DNA from: Labilithrix sp.
Lineage (GTDB): Bacteria; Myxococcota_A; Polyangia; Polyangiales; Polyangiaceae
Reading direction: 5' to 3'
Assembly (NCBI GenBank): GCA_019637195.1
Contig: JAHBWA010000064.1
Span: forward strand, 1 to 45,688
DNA: 45,688 nt
In this document: positions 1 through 8,031 of the stretch, piece by piece
How positions within the stretch are numbered: position 1 is the first letter of the stretch
Layout of the letters: every line of letters starts with the position of its first letter
Position numbers and translations under genes: made by a program
The notes under the pieces: model-generated
What the model saw: only the letters and a program-made list of their open reading frames with translations
Told to the model about the DNA's origin: nothing
Databases searched by the model: none

Positions 1-183
1 CGCCCGGCGCCCCGCGCGCGTGATCGCCGTCCGCCCGACGAACATCACCGGCTCCTGCCGCGTCAGCCGCACCCGCACGGGCGCCTCCCGGGCGCGCGCC
101 CAGAGGACGATCTCGACGCCGTCGTCCGCGTCGCGCCACTCCCGCGACAGGAGGAACGCGTCGAGCTGCCGCGCCGAGGTCAT
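1..183 (-). CDS. polB: DNA polymerase II (PolB family), N-terminal fragment
   Basis: The frame is open from the ATG at 183 to the window edge, giving the first 61 residues only. The fragment reads FLLSREWRDADDGVEIVLWA near its start, then a stretch with VRVRLTRQEPVMFVGR. From memory this matches the E. coli Pol II N-terminus (FILTRHWRDTPQGTEVSFWL, then VTLAPQESVAFI) in spacing and in the W-R-D and Q-E-x-V-x-F positions. Pol II is a B-family polymerase with 3'-5' exonuclease used in SOS-associated repair. The exonuclease and polymerase domains lie outside the window, so whether the gene is intact cannot be seen. It is divergent from nothing here: trpS lies upstream on the same strand, 76 bp away. 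Confidence 0.7.
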   Translation of the reverse strand, partial: MTSARQLDAFLLSREWRDADDGVEIVLWARAREAPVRVRLTRQEPVMFVGRTAITRAGRRA

Positions 184-259
184 CGGCGTGCGACCATAGC
201 GCGGCGCCGCCGCCCCCGCGGTCGAAGACGCGCGCCGCTCGAGCGACCCGAGGCCTCGC

Positions 260-1327
260 TCAGCCGAACGCGAGCGAGCGAGGCCCGAAGTCGAGCTTCA
301 TCGCCTGCTTGGCGGCGTAGAGCGTCTCTTCGGCCACGGCGTTGGCCTTCACGGTGTGGGCGCGCAAGATCTCGAGCACCCGCCGGTCGCCGCCCTCTCC
401 TTCGAGCGCGGCGCGGCGCTCGCGCATCGGCGCGAGCAGCTCTTCGATCGCCGCGGCGACCTCGACCTTGACGTGCCCGTCGCCGATGTTGTCCCCCCGG
501 GAGTAGCGATCCTCGAGCTCCGCGACCTTCGCCGGATCTTTCACGAACGCGCGCACGTACTGGAAGAGCGCGTTGTTCACGTCGCCAGGCTCCGTCATCG
601 TCTGACGTCCCGTGTAGAGCGCGCCCATCTTCTTTTTGACCTCCTTGGCCGTGTCGGTCAGGAAGATCGCGTTGCCGAGGCTCTTCGACATCTTGTTCTT
701 GCCGTCGGTCCCTGTGAGCCGCCCCACGCGGCCGACCAGCGCGCGCGGAACCGGGAAGACGCCGCCCTCGGCCACGTGCTCCTCGTCCTTCGCCTGGGGC
801 GAGACGCCGGCGTAGGTCCAGTTGAAGCGCCGCCCGACCTCGCGGCACATCTCGATGTGGGCGACCTGGTCTTCACCGACGGGCACCAGCTCGGGGCGGA
901 ACGCCAGGATGTCGGCGCACTGCCCGACGGCATACAGAGGGAAGCCGAAGCTGTAGTGGTCGCCCAGGTCCTTGAGCTCGATCTCCGTCTTCAGCGTCGG
1001 GTTACGCATGACGCGGTTGAACGGCAAGAGCATCGCGAAGAACCACGAGAGCTCGGCGATCGCGGGGATCTCCGTCTGCAGGACGAGCGTGGAGCGCTCC
1101 GGATCGATCCCGGCGGCGAGCCAGTCCTTCGCGATCTCGAGCGTGTCGCGGCGGATGTCCGCGGGCTGCTCCGCGCGCGTCGTGAACGCGTGCATGTTCG
1201 CGAGCAGGAAGAAGCACTCGTAGTCGGCCTGGAGGTTGACGCGGTTTTCGAGCGACCCGACCCAGTGGCCGAGGTGGAGCCTGCCGCTAGGGGTATCGCC
1301 GGTGAGGATGCGGGGACGGTGGGACAC
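260..1327 (-). CDS. trpS: Tryptophanyl-tRNA synthetase
   Basis: Class I aminoacyl-tRNA synthetase that charges tRNA-Trp, cytoplasmic. The 355-residue length fits the bacterial family (about 325-400). The class I signature HLGH is at residues 18-21 after the TGDTPSGRLH lead, a GEDQ motif typical of TrpRS/TyrRS is at 151-154, and the KMSKS loop is perfect at 212-216. The ATG at 1327 puts the Rossmann start (PRILTGD) a few residues into the protein, as expected. It is a single-copy housekeeping type gene between unrelated genes on the same strand. Nothing is missing or odd. Confidence 0.97.
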   Translation of the reverse strand: MSHRPRILTGDTPSGRLHLGHWVGSLENRVNLQADYECFFLLANMHAFTTRAEQPADIRRDTLEIAKDWLAAGIDPERSTLVLQTEIPAIAELSWFFAMLLPFNRVMRNPTLKTEIELKDLGDHYSFGFPLYAVGQCADILAFRPELVPVGEDQVAHIEMCREVGRRFNWTYAGVSPQAKDEEHVAEGGVFPVPRALVGRVGRLTGTDGKNKMSKSLGNAIFLTDTAKEVKKKMGALYTGRQTMTEPGDVNNALFQYVRAFVKDPAKVAELEDRYSRGDNIGDGHVKVEVAAAIEELLAPMRERRAALEGEGGDRRVLEILRAHTVKANAVAEETLYAAKQAMKLDFGPRSLAFG

Positions 1328-1435
1328 GGGGGCGGAGTCTACCCAAGTCCCTCGCCGCGTGGCGCCTGGACTCTCCTCTCCACGGCGAAGGAGCGAATCG
1401 CCGTGCGACGCCCCCGGGGCCGCGGACGCGACGGC

Positions 1436-2089
1436 TCAGATTCCGCGGCGGGCCGGCGATCGCGACGGGAGCGCCATCTCGCCGGTGAAGTCCGGGTCGC
1501 AGCGGCCCGGGTTCGACGCCATCACGGCGCAGCGTCGCAGCGCGGCCTCCGCGCCGCCTTCGTCGCCCGCCGTCCGGCGGGCGCGCGCGAGCGCGCGGTA
1601 AGCATACGGGCTCCCCAGGAGGTCACGCCGGTCGAGGTCCTCGAGCACGCGAACGCCCTCGCCGCGCGTCCGCCGGAGGCGAGTCCGCGCCTCGGCGAGG
1701 TCCGCCTGCGAGCGCGGATCGTTCGGGCGGCGAGTGTCGAGATCCGCCAGGGTTTCGACCGCCCACTCGAGGTTGCCCGACGGCGCCCAGCCGAGCTGTG
1801 CGTCGAGCCTTCCCTCGGCGCGGACGAGGGCGAGCGCGTAGATGCGCTGCGCGCGCTGGGCGAGCGGCGGGGCGGTGCCGTCGAGCGCGCGGATCGCCGG
1901 GTAGCGGACGCGCACACGATGCGTCGCCTCGCCGAGCCGCGCGGCGTCGAGGTCCTGCTCCGCCGCGGCGATCTCCTGCACCGGTGTGAGCTGGCGCACG
2001 ACCTCGTTCATGCAGGCCGACGACGACCGGGGCGGTGACGCGACCGCGAGGAGCACGCCGGCGCCAGCGAGAACGTGGATCAGCCTCAT
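1436..2089 (-). CDS. Exported helical protein of unknown function
   Basis: The start chosen is the ATG at 2089; a GTG at 2104 would add five residues. The 217-residue product opens with a hydrophobic signal-like segment (MRLIHVLAGAGVLLAVASPP) followed by SSSACMNE. The cysteine is not in a good lipobox, so the protein is more likely periplasmic or a poor lipoprotein. The rest is Ala/Arg/Leu-rich and helical, with evenly spaced blocks (YALALVRAEGRLDAQLGW, then YAYRALARARRTAGDEGGAEAAL) that look like degenerate tetratricopeptide repeats. The GC-rich third positions support real coding. No enzyme motif is visible. It lies between trpS and an AraC-type regulator on the same strand. Confidence 0.7.
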   Translation of the reverse strand: MRLIHVLAGAGVLLAVASPPRSSSACMNEVVRQLTPVQEIAAAEQDLDAARLGEATHRVRVRYPAIRALDGTAPPLAQRAQRIYALALVRAEGRLDAQLGWAPSGNLEWAVETLADLDTRRPNDPRSQADLAEARTRLRRTRGEGVRVLEDLDRRDLLGSPYAYRALARARRTAGDEGGAEAALRRCAVMASNPGRCDPDFTGEMALPSRSPARRGI

Positions 2090-2111
2090 GGTGGGGCGGG
2101 ACACCGGCGCA

Positions 2112-2126
2112 CGGGAAAAGTTCCCG
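2112..2126. promoter_or_regulatory. Small perfect inverted repeat upstream of the exported protein
   Basis: CGGGAA and TTCCCG form 6-bp arms around AAG. It lies between the AraC-type gene (stop at 2157) and the start at 2089, so it could be an operator for the downstream gene or a weak transcript-ending stem. There is no T-run after it. The role is inferred from position only. Confidence 0.3.
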
Positions 2127-2156
2127 CGGGCGCCCGAAGGATCGACGGGCCCCGCC

Positions 2157-2603
2157 TCACGCCGCGGCCCGGAAGGCCGGCGCGACGCCGACGGACGCGA
2201 GCGCGCGACGCCGATAGACGGTCGGCGCGACGCCCAGGATGCGCTTGAACGCCTTCGAGAGGGCGAACTCCGAGCGGTAGCCGACCTCCGCGGCGATCGC
2301 CGCGAGCGCGAGCTCGCCTTCGACGAGCCGATCGCCGGCGAGCCCGATGCGATGCTCGGCGAGCCAGCGCAGCGGCGCGGTCCCGGTCGCGCGGCGGAAG
2401 CGGCGCGCGAACGGCGCGCGGGACAAGCCGGCGGCGCGCGCGAGCGACGTCACCGTCCAGCGGCGCGCCGGGTCGGCCTTCATCGCCGCAAGCGCGCGCT
2501 CCACGTACGCGTCGCGCGCGTGAACGTCGTTGGCGCTCGCGTCGCGTGTCGTCCGCACCACGCTCCGGAGAGTGACGGCGCGACCAGGCGTTTGCTCGCT
2601 CAT
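2157..2603 (-). CDS. AraC-type DNA-binding protein lacking a sensor domain
   Basis: The start at 2603 is preceded by a GGGGGGATGAG purine-rich context. The 148-residue product consists almost entirely of an AraC/XylS double helix-turn-helix. The first HTH is near WTVTSLARAAGLSRAPFARRF, and the second contains IAAEVGYRSEFALSKAFKR followed by the diagnostic G-x-x-P-x-x-Y-R (GVAPTVYRRR). Family members are usually about 250-320 residues with an N-terminal ligand domain, which is absent here apart from about 30 residues of leader. The frame stays open upstream, but those residues are the Arg-rich antisense of the divergent clpP-like gene. It is divergent from clpP with a 123-bp gap, so it may regulate that gene (inference). 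Confidence 0.8.
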   Translation of the reverse strand: MSEQTPGRAVTLRSVVRTTRDASANDVHARDAYVERALAAMKADPARRWTVTSLARAAGLSRAPFARRFRRATGTAPLRWLAEHRIGLAGDRLVEGELALAAIAAEVGYRSEFALSKAFKRILGVAPTVYRRRALASVGVAPAFRAAA

Positions 2604-2726
2604 CCCCCCGAGAATGCCCCGTTCCCGGGCGCCGGTCGAGGGCGCGGCGCAGATCGAGACGTCCGGACATGCCTCCGCGCCGCCCGGACATGGCGACGCC
2701 GCCCGACCGACGCCATCCTCGCGCCC

Positions 2727-3347
2727 ATGCCGGAACGACAAGACGAAGCTCCCCGAGTGTCCCTGCCCGACGAGGCCATCCTCGATCGCACCGCCGACGC
2801 GCTCTTCGCCGCACGGACGGTACTGCTCTACGGCGAGGTCGACACGAAGCTCGCGCGCACCGTCTCCGCGCAGCTCGTCGCGCTCGCCGCCTCGGGGAAC
2901 GGCCCCATCCGGATGATCGTCCACTCGCAGGGCGGGCACGTCGAGGCCGGCGACACCATCCACGACGTCGTCCGCGCCGTCGCGCCCGCCGTGATCATGC
3001 TCGGAACGGGCTGGGTCGCGAGCGCCGGCGCCCTCATCTACGCAGCCGCCCGGAAGGAGAATCGCTTCGCCCTCCCGAACACACGGTTCCTCTTGCACCA
3101 GCCGCTCGGCGGTACCGGCGGTCGCGCCTCCGACATCGAGATCGAGGCCAACCAGATCGTTCGCATGCGCGAGCGGCTCAATCGCATCTTCGCCCGCGCT
3201 ACCGGGCAGGACTACGAGAGGATCACGAGCGACACGGAGCGCAACTTCTGGATGACCGCCGCGGACGCGTGCGCGTACGGCCTCGTGCATCGCGTCGTCG
3301 AGAGCTTCGCCGATCTCCCGGCGCCGCGCGCGGCGCACGACGGCTGA
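2727..3347 (+). CDS. clpP: ClpP-family serine protease paralogue with Asn at the triad Asp position
   Basis: A 206-residue protein with the ClpP fold, the proteolytic chamber subunit that works with AAA+ unfoldases. Ser99 sits in GWVASAGA, the counterpart of the nucleophile motif QAASMGA. His124 sits in FLLHQPLGG. The glycine-rich oxyanion strand reads HSQGG at 66-70 where most ClpPs have NSPGG. The third catalytic residue, Asp in E. coli TERDRF, aligns with Asn173 in TERNFW. The protein keeps the DIEIEA adaptor-facing helix. The start at 2727 gives a short leader with no obvious propeptide. No clpX is adjacent, unlike housekeeping clpP loci, which points to a secondary ClpP. Activity is uncertain because of the Asn. 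Confidence 0.88.
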   Translation: MPERQDEAPRVSLPDEAILDRTADALFAARTVLLYGEVDTKLARTVSAQLVALAASGNGPIRMIVHSQGGHVEAGDTIHDVVRAVAPAVIMLGTGWVASAGALIYAAARKENRFALPNTRFLLHQPLGGTGGRASDIEIEANQIVRMRERLNRIFARATGQDYERITSDTERNFWMTAADACAYGLVHRVVESFADLPAPRAAHDG

Positions 3348-3348
3348 A

Positions 3349-3651
3349 TCACGTCTCGAGCGACGCGACGGCTTGGCGAAGCGCGGAGACCGACGCCGAC
3401 TTCAGGTACACGACGGGCGCGTCGTCGGGGACGATCGATTTCGCCTGATCGCGGAGCGAGTGGGAGACCATCCCCACCATGACGATCACCGCCGCCACCT
3501 TGCCGAGGATGCGGCGCGTCCCGTTCGGCACGCGGTTCTCGAAGTGGCGGAGCTCGAGCCCGCGCGCCTCGACCACCTCGCGGTAGCGCCCCGACATCCC
3601 GCCGCTGCCGCCGACGACGATCACCGCGGCCTTGTCTTCGCTCTTGCCCAT
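3349..3651 (-). CDS. DUF2325-family protein
   Basis: A 100-residue protein starting at the ATG at 3651, preceded by GGAG seven bases upstream. The sequence has the family pattern: a beta-strand VIVVGGSGGMSGRYREVVEA (G-G-x-x-x-x-x-x-Y-R), a middle strand AAVIVMVGMVSHSLRDQAK with the S-H pair, then a positively charged strand with VVYLKSASVSALRQAV. DUF2325 proteins are small Rossmann-like proteins of unknown biochemical function. The stop is one base from the stop of the convergent clpP paralogue. The frame remains open upstream, but residues there are not family-like. Confidence 0.8.
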   Translation of the reverse strand: MGKSEDKAAVIVVGGSGGMSGRYREVVEARGLELRHFENRVPNGTRRILGKVAAVIVMVGMVSHSLRDQAKSIVPDDAPVVYLKSASVSALRQAVASLET

Positions 3652-4238
3652 GCTCCAGCGTCGAGCAAGACGAGCGCCAACCTCCGGCCGCGCGCGATCG
3701 CCGAGGGATCCGCTTCGCGGCCGGCTATTCCCCGCAATTTTGGCAGAGTCGAGCGGCGCGAGCTGCCCGGCTCCTGACAAGCTGTCCGGCGTCCGACAGC
3801 GATCCGCGGACGACGCCGACTCGGCGCTCGTGTTCCGTGACCCCGCGCTGGGCTCCGGCGACGCGTCCCCGTGCCGGACGTCACGAGCCCCGCGAAGAGG
3901 CTCATCGGAAGCGACGATCCCGCGTTGCGGCGGGAGTTGAGACGCGAATGAATTCCAACCTCAAGACATTCATGCAGCCTAAACGGAACGCTCGCGGCCG
4001 CCGCGCCGATGCTCGAACGCAGCGTTAGGCGAACCTCAACCACTTTCGATTGTTGAGCTTTTTGGAGCTCTGGATCGTCGGCTCACCGCCGTGCGCGCTC
4101 GCTTTCCAATTTGGAAAAGGTCCCTTTCCCCGCAAAGACATTGTCGAGCTCGCGCGAGGCGTGCAGAAGGACCCGTCGCTTGCGTGCGGGGTACACGCAA
4201 CCGCGACCTGTGACGTGTCACCGGCCAGGAGGAGTGGA
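3652..4238. other. 587-bp gap without a convincing gene
   Basis: Both strands contain open frames here, but they are Arg-rich and lack consistent GC3. The segment from about 3940 to 4140 is noticeably richer in A and T than its surroundings, as expected of a promoter and leader region for the metalloprotease gene that follows. No RNA gene was recognised. Confidence 0.5.
4103..4117. promoter_or_regulatory. Perfect inverted repeat upstream of the metalloprotease
   Basis: TTTCCAA and TTGGAAA flank a single T. It is followed at once by a second short dyad, AAAGG-TC-CCTTT. The pair sits about 120 bp before the metalloprotease start in the only AT-rich stretch nearby, so an operator or transcription start region is plausible. 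The regulator is unknown. Confidence 0.35.
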
Positions 4239-5819
4239 ATGCGCGCATCGACCGGACTCGGGCTCATCGCGATCATCAGCCTCGTCGCCTGCGCGGCGTC
4301 GGGCGTCGTCGACGATGCGACGGCCGCGGGCGGCGACGGGAGCGGATCGAGCACCGATCCGAACCTGCCCGGCGAGGCCACCGATCCGGCCGATCCCGAG
4401 AAGGCGCCCGCACCGCTCGTCTCGAACATCTCGGTCAGCGGGGTCGCCGTCTTCCAGGGCGTGCAGGTCGACGTCGTGAAAGACGGCGCGTTCGTCACAC
4501 GCTCGAAGCGCAACGCGCCCGTCGTCGTGAACCGCCCGGGGCTCATCCGCGTCTACGTCGAGCCCGGCGCCGGCTGGAAGAGCCGCGAGCTGACCGCCGA
4601 GCTGCGCCTCGTCTCCGGCGACGAGAAGTTCCCGATCCTCAGCGAGACGAAGACGATCCGCGGAGCGTCGAAGGACGAGGATCCGAGGTCGACGTTCAAC
4701 CTCGAGGTCCCCGCCGAGCAGCTCCTGCCGAACGTCACGTTCCAGGTCGCCCTGACCGCGGCCGACGGTGAGCGCGTCGAGGAAGGCGTCGAGAACGAGG
4801 CGCGGTTCCCGCGCGACGGCTCGTTCGAGCAGCTCGGCGCAGAGCGCTCCGGCAAGCTCAAGGTCGTCCTCGTCCCGCTGCGGTACGACGCCGACGGCTC
4901 CGGCCGCACGCCCGACCTCGGCACGACGCAGCTCGCGCTCTACAAGAAGACGCTGATGCAGCGCTACCCCGCCTCGGACGTCGAGGTCACGACGCGCGCG
5001 CCGTACCCGTGGACCACCACGATCGCGCGCAACGGGTCCGGGTTCTCGTCGGTCCTCCGCGCGATGCACCAGCTGCGTCAGCGGGAGCAGGCCGAGGACG
5101 ACGTCTACTACTACGGCATCTTCGCCCCGACGACGTCGATGAGCGCGTTCTGCGGCGGCGGCTGCGTCACCGGGCTCAGCACGGTCGCCGACGAGAACAC
5201 CCCCGTGCTCCGCGCGAGCGTCGGCCTCGGCTTCGTCGGCTCGGAGGCGGCGAACACGATGGCGCACGAGATCGGCCACGCCCACGGCCGCGAGCACGCC
5301 CCCTGCGGCGGCGCGGCGGGCGTGGATCCGTCCTTCCCCTACCCGCAGGCGCAGCTCGGCGTGTGGGGCTACGACATCTTCGACAAGACGCTCATCTCGC
5401 CGACCCGTGGCCGCGACATGATGGGCTACTGCCCCAACGAGTGGGTCAGCGACTACACGTACAAGGCGCTCTTCAAGCGCATCAGCGCGATCTCGACGGA
5501 CGACGCGGCCACCAAGAGCGCCGTGGCTTCGAGCGGCGCGCCGAAGCAACCCGCCGCGCGCTACAAGCTGGCGACGGTCGACGCCGCCGGCGAGCTCGAG
5601 TGGGACGACGCGGGCGTCGACGTCGTGGAGACCCTGCGAGGCGGCTCGACGGCCTCCGCGCGCTTCCTCGGCGCGAGCGGCGCGGAGCTCGTGACGCGCC
5701 AGGCGCGCTTCTTCCGCTTCGACCACCTGCCGGGCGGCCTCCTCTTCGTCCCCGAGGACGAGAGCGTCTCCTGGAAGACGCTCCGCGTCGACGGCTACCG
5801 CGGACAGCTCGTCCGCTGA
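4239..5819 (+). CDS. Lipoprotein zinc metalloprotease (metzincin type)
   Basis: The 526-residue precursor starts at the ATG at 4239, with AGGAGGAG just upstream. The signal peptide ends in the lipobox LVAC (lipidated Cys18), followed by an acidic Gly/Ser/Asp linker to about residue 60. An extended beta-rich region with VFQGVQVDVV, typical of such secreted proteases, spans about 65-200. The catalytic domain follows. It has the full metzincin zinc motif HEIGHAHGREH at 343-353 and a probable Met-turn at RDMMGYC near 392-398. Cysteines around the active site (CGGGC, HAPCGG) may form disulfides. It is probably a surface-attached protease degrading external protein; the substrate is unknown. The adjacent histidine kinase is convergent and not obviously linked. 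Confidence 0.88.
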   Translation: MRASTGLGLIAIISLVACAASGVVDDATAAGGDGSGSSTDPNLPGEATDPADPEKAPAPLVSNISVSGVAVFQGVQVDVVKDGAFVTRSKRNAPVVVNRPGLIRVYVEPGAGWKSRELTAELRLVSGDEKFPILSETKTIRGASKDEDPRSTFNLEVPAEQLLPNVTFQVALTAADGERVEEGVENEARFPRDGSFEQLGAERSGKLKVVLVPLRYDADGSGRTPDLGTTQLALYKKTLMQRYPASDVEVTTRAPYPWTTTIARNGSGFSSVLRAMHQLRQREQAEDDVYYYGIFAPTTSMSAFCGGGCVTGLSTVADENTPVLRASVGLGFVGSEAANTMAHEIGHAHGREHAPCGGAAGVDPSFPYPQAQLGVWGYDIFDKTLISPTRGRDMMGYCPNEWVSDYTYKALFKRISAISTDDAATKSAVASSGAPKQPAARYKLATVDAAGELEWDDAGVDVVETLRGGSTASARFLGASGAELVTRQARFFRFDHLPGGLLFVPEDESVSWKTLRVDGYRGQLVR

Positions 5820-5857
5820 TGCGCGCCCGCCGCGGTCGCTGGAGCGCGGCCGCGCGG

Positions 5858-5907
5858 CCGCGCGGAGGGTACCCCACGCAGGGAGGTGGCCCTACCCCTC
5901 CGCGCGG
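5858..5907. terminator. Possible shared terminator stem between convergent genes
   Basis: CCGCGCGGAGGGTA at 5858-5871 is complementary to TACCCCTCCGCGCGG at 5893-5907 apart from one bulged C, with a 21-base loop. It lies between the metalloprotease stop and the histidine kinase stop, and its right arm covers the last kinase codons. There is no T-run, so it would not be a canonical intrinsic terminator. Confidence 0.35.
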
Positions 5908-7283
5908 AGGGTGACCACGAAGCGCGTCGGGCTCCGCGCGGAGTCCATCGCGACGTCGCCGCCGTGACGGCGGGCGATCTCGCGCGCGATCCCGAGGCCG
6001 AGCCCCGCGCCGGGCTCCTGGCGCGCCGTCGCGCCGCGATGGAACGGCTCGAACAGGTGCGCGCGATCTTCGACCGCCACTCCCGGCCCGTCGTCCTCCA
6101 CCTCGATGCGCGCGACCGCGGCGCCGCCGTCGACGTCGCGCCGGACGCGCACGCGGACGCCGCCGTGCTCCCGCGCCGCGCCGTGGACGACCGCGTTGTC
6201 GACGAGGTTCCGCAGCATCCGCACGAGCGCGACGCGAGCGCCCCGGACGACGACGGGGGCGTCGACCACGTCGACTACGACGTCCCCCGCGGCGCGCGCC
6301 GCCGACGCCGCGATCGCCTCGTTCACCAGCGTCCTCGCGTCGATCTCCTCGGCGCGCTCGTCGCCGGCGCCGCGTTCGATGCGCGCGACCACCAGCAGAT
6401 CCTCGGCGAGATCGACGAGCCGGTTCGTGTCCTCGAGGGCGTCCCGCAGCATCGCCTCGTACTCCTCCCCCGTCCGCTTTCGCCGGAGCGCGAGCTCGAG
6501 CTCCCCGCGCAGCGCCGCGAGCGGCGACCGGAGCTCGTGCGCCGCGTGCGACGCGAAGCGCCGCTCGGTCTCGATGAGGCCCTTCAACCACGCGACCATC
6601 TCGCGCAGCGCCCGGCCGAGCGCGGCGACCTCGTCGTCGCCGGGCGCGCTCGAAGAGAGGTCCATGTCGAGATCTCCCGCGGTCACCCGGCCCGCCGCGG
6701 TGGCGAGCGTCTCGACCCCCTTCGTCATCCGGCGCCCGAGCAGCCAGCCGAGCGCGACCGAGAGCGGCAGGCAGGCGGCGACGATCCACCATCCGAGCGC
6801 GAGGAGCTGCCGCGCGTCGTCGTCGATCTCGCGCCGCGACGCCGCGAGGAGCAGAAACTGCCTCTCGGCGCCGGCACGGGCGGGCAGCTCGACGACGACG
6901 CCGCGGAGCGTCTTCTCGCGGAAACGAAAATCGAAGCACGCGCCGGACGCCGCCGCGCTGGAGCCGAGCTCGTGGAGCGCGGGCGCGTGAGCGAACGACC
7001 GCGTGTCCGCGACGACCGTGCCGTCGGCCCGGTAGAGCGCGCCGTAGGTGACGAGCTGCTCGAGCGGGTCGGCGTCGTCGTCCGAGACGCGCTCTCGCTC
7101 GAGCGCCGTCCGACCGACCAGCGCGACCTCGTCGCTCTCCTCCCTCGCGCGCGCGCGGAGGCCCTGGTCGAGCTCGTACTCCTGGAGTCGCGTGAACGAG
7201 ACGATCGTGACGACGCGCGCGAGCACGAGCGTCCCGAGGGACGCGAGCGCGAACGTCAGCGCGAACCGATGACGGAGCTTCAT
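5892..7283 (-). CDS. Sensor histidine kinase
   Basis: A 463-residue inner-membrane kinase. TM1 is at about 8-30, a periplasmic sensor at about 31-160, and TM2 at about 163-184. A HAMP-like linker follows (GRRMTKGVETLATAAGRV onward). The dimerisation/phosphoacceptor helix contains FASHAAHELRSPL with phosphoacceptor His249. The ATPase domain has N-box Asn363 in NLVDNAVVHG, the G1 box EDDGPGV near 396-401, an FEPFHRG F-box and the G2 box GAGLGLGI near 425-432. All motifs are intact, so it should be active. The response regulator gene lies upstream on the same strand, 73 bp away. The periplasmic domain matches no ligand-binding family I recognise, so the signal is unknown. Confidence 0.93.
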   Translation of the reverse strand: MKLRHRFALTFALASLGTLVLARVVTIVSFTRLQEYELDQGLRARAREESDEVALVGRTALERERVSDDDADPLEQLVTYGALYRADGTVVADTRSFAHAPALHELGSSAAASGACFDFRFREKTLRGVVVELPARAGAERQFLLLAASRREIDDDARQLLALGWWIVAACLPLSVALGWLLGRRMTKGVETLATAAGRVTAGDLDMDLSSSAPGDDEVAALGRALREMVAWLKGLIETERRFASHAAHELRSPLAALRGELELALRRKRTGEEYEAMLRDALEDTNRLVDLAEDLLVVARIERGAGDERAEEIDARTLVNEAIAASAARAAGDVVVDVVDAPVVVRGARVALVRMLRNLVDNAVVHGAAREHGGVRVRVRRDVDGGAAVARIEVEDDGPGVAVEDRAHLFEPFHRGATARQEPGAGLGLGIAREIARRHGGDVAMDSARSPTRFVVTLRAEG

Positions 7284-7356
7284 CCGTCGCCCCGCGCGCG
7301 CCGCGGCGCCCCGCGAAGGGCGCGGCGAGGCGCAGGCGCGAGCGCGCGGCGACGCC

Positions 7357-8031
7357 TCATCGCGCGAGCTCGCCGGCGGCGAGCCGATAGCCCGCGCCGC
7401 GCACCGTCTCGAGCGCGGGCGCGGTCGCCCCGAGCTTCTCGCGCAGGTTCCGGACGTTCACCTCGACGAGGTTGCTGCCCGGATCGTGCGTGAGGCGCCA
7501 CACCTGCGCGAGGATCTCGCTGCGCGAGAGCGTGCGCCCGGCGTGCCGCGCGAGCAAGAGGAGCAGCGCGTACTCGCGAGGGCGGAGGTCGACGCGCTTG
7601 CCGTCGACGAGCACGATGCGGTCGACGACGTCGAGCGCCAGCGAGCCTACGCGGAGCGTGCGCTCCTCGACGCGCCCTCGACGGATGGCGGCGCGCACGC
7701 GCGCGAGCAGCTCGTCGAGGTGGAAGGGCTTCGTGAGGTAGTCGTCGGCGCCGGCGTCGAGCGCGATCACGCGCTCGGCGATGTCGACGCGCGCCGACAC
7801 CATGACGATCGGCACCGCGCTCCCGGCGCGCCGGATCTCGCGGCACACGTTGATGCCGTCGAGCTCGGGCAACATCCAGTCGAGCACGACGAGCGCGTAC
7901 GTGTTGCGGGCGGCCTGCGCGAGCGCCTCCCGACCGCTCTTGCACGCGTCGACCACGTAGCCCTCCTCGGAGAGCGCCTTCGCGAGGAAGCGGGAGAGCT
8001 TCCGGTCGTCCTCGACGACGAGGATCCTCAC
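7357..8031 (-). CDS. OmpR/PhoB-type response regulator
   Basis: I chose the GTG at 8031, which shares bases with the stop of the upstream acetyltransferase (GTGA overlap) and has GAGGTG in range. An ATG at 8055 is possible but would add eight residues before the usual RILVVEDD start. The 224-residue product has a receiver domain with acidic Glu7-Asp8-Asp9, phosphoacceptor Asp51 in VLDWMLPELDG and Lys101 in TKPF, then a winged helix (about 127-218) with RPREYALLLLLA and the NLVEVNVRNLREKL recognition helix. It is presumably phosphorylated by the kinase encoded just downstream. The target genes are unknown. Confidence 0.94.
   Translation of the reverse strand: MRILVVEDDRKLSRFLAKALSEEGYVVDACKSGREALAQAARNTYALVVLDWMLPELDGINVCREIRRAGSAVPIVMVSARVDIAERVIALDAGADDYLTKPFHLDELLARVRAAIRRGRVEERTLRVGSLALDVVDRIVLVDGKRVDLRPREYALLLLLARHAGRTLSRSEILAQVWRLTHDPGSNLVEVNVRNLREKLGATAPALETVRGAGYRLAAGELAR

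Noticed and set aside
4239..7283. Protease regulated by the adjacent histidine kinase
   Set aside because: The genes are convergent with a stem between them; there is no shared promoter or other link.
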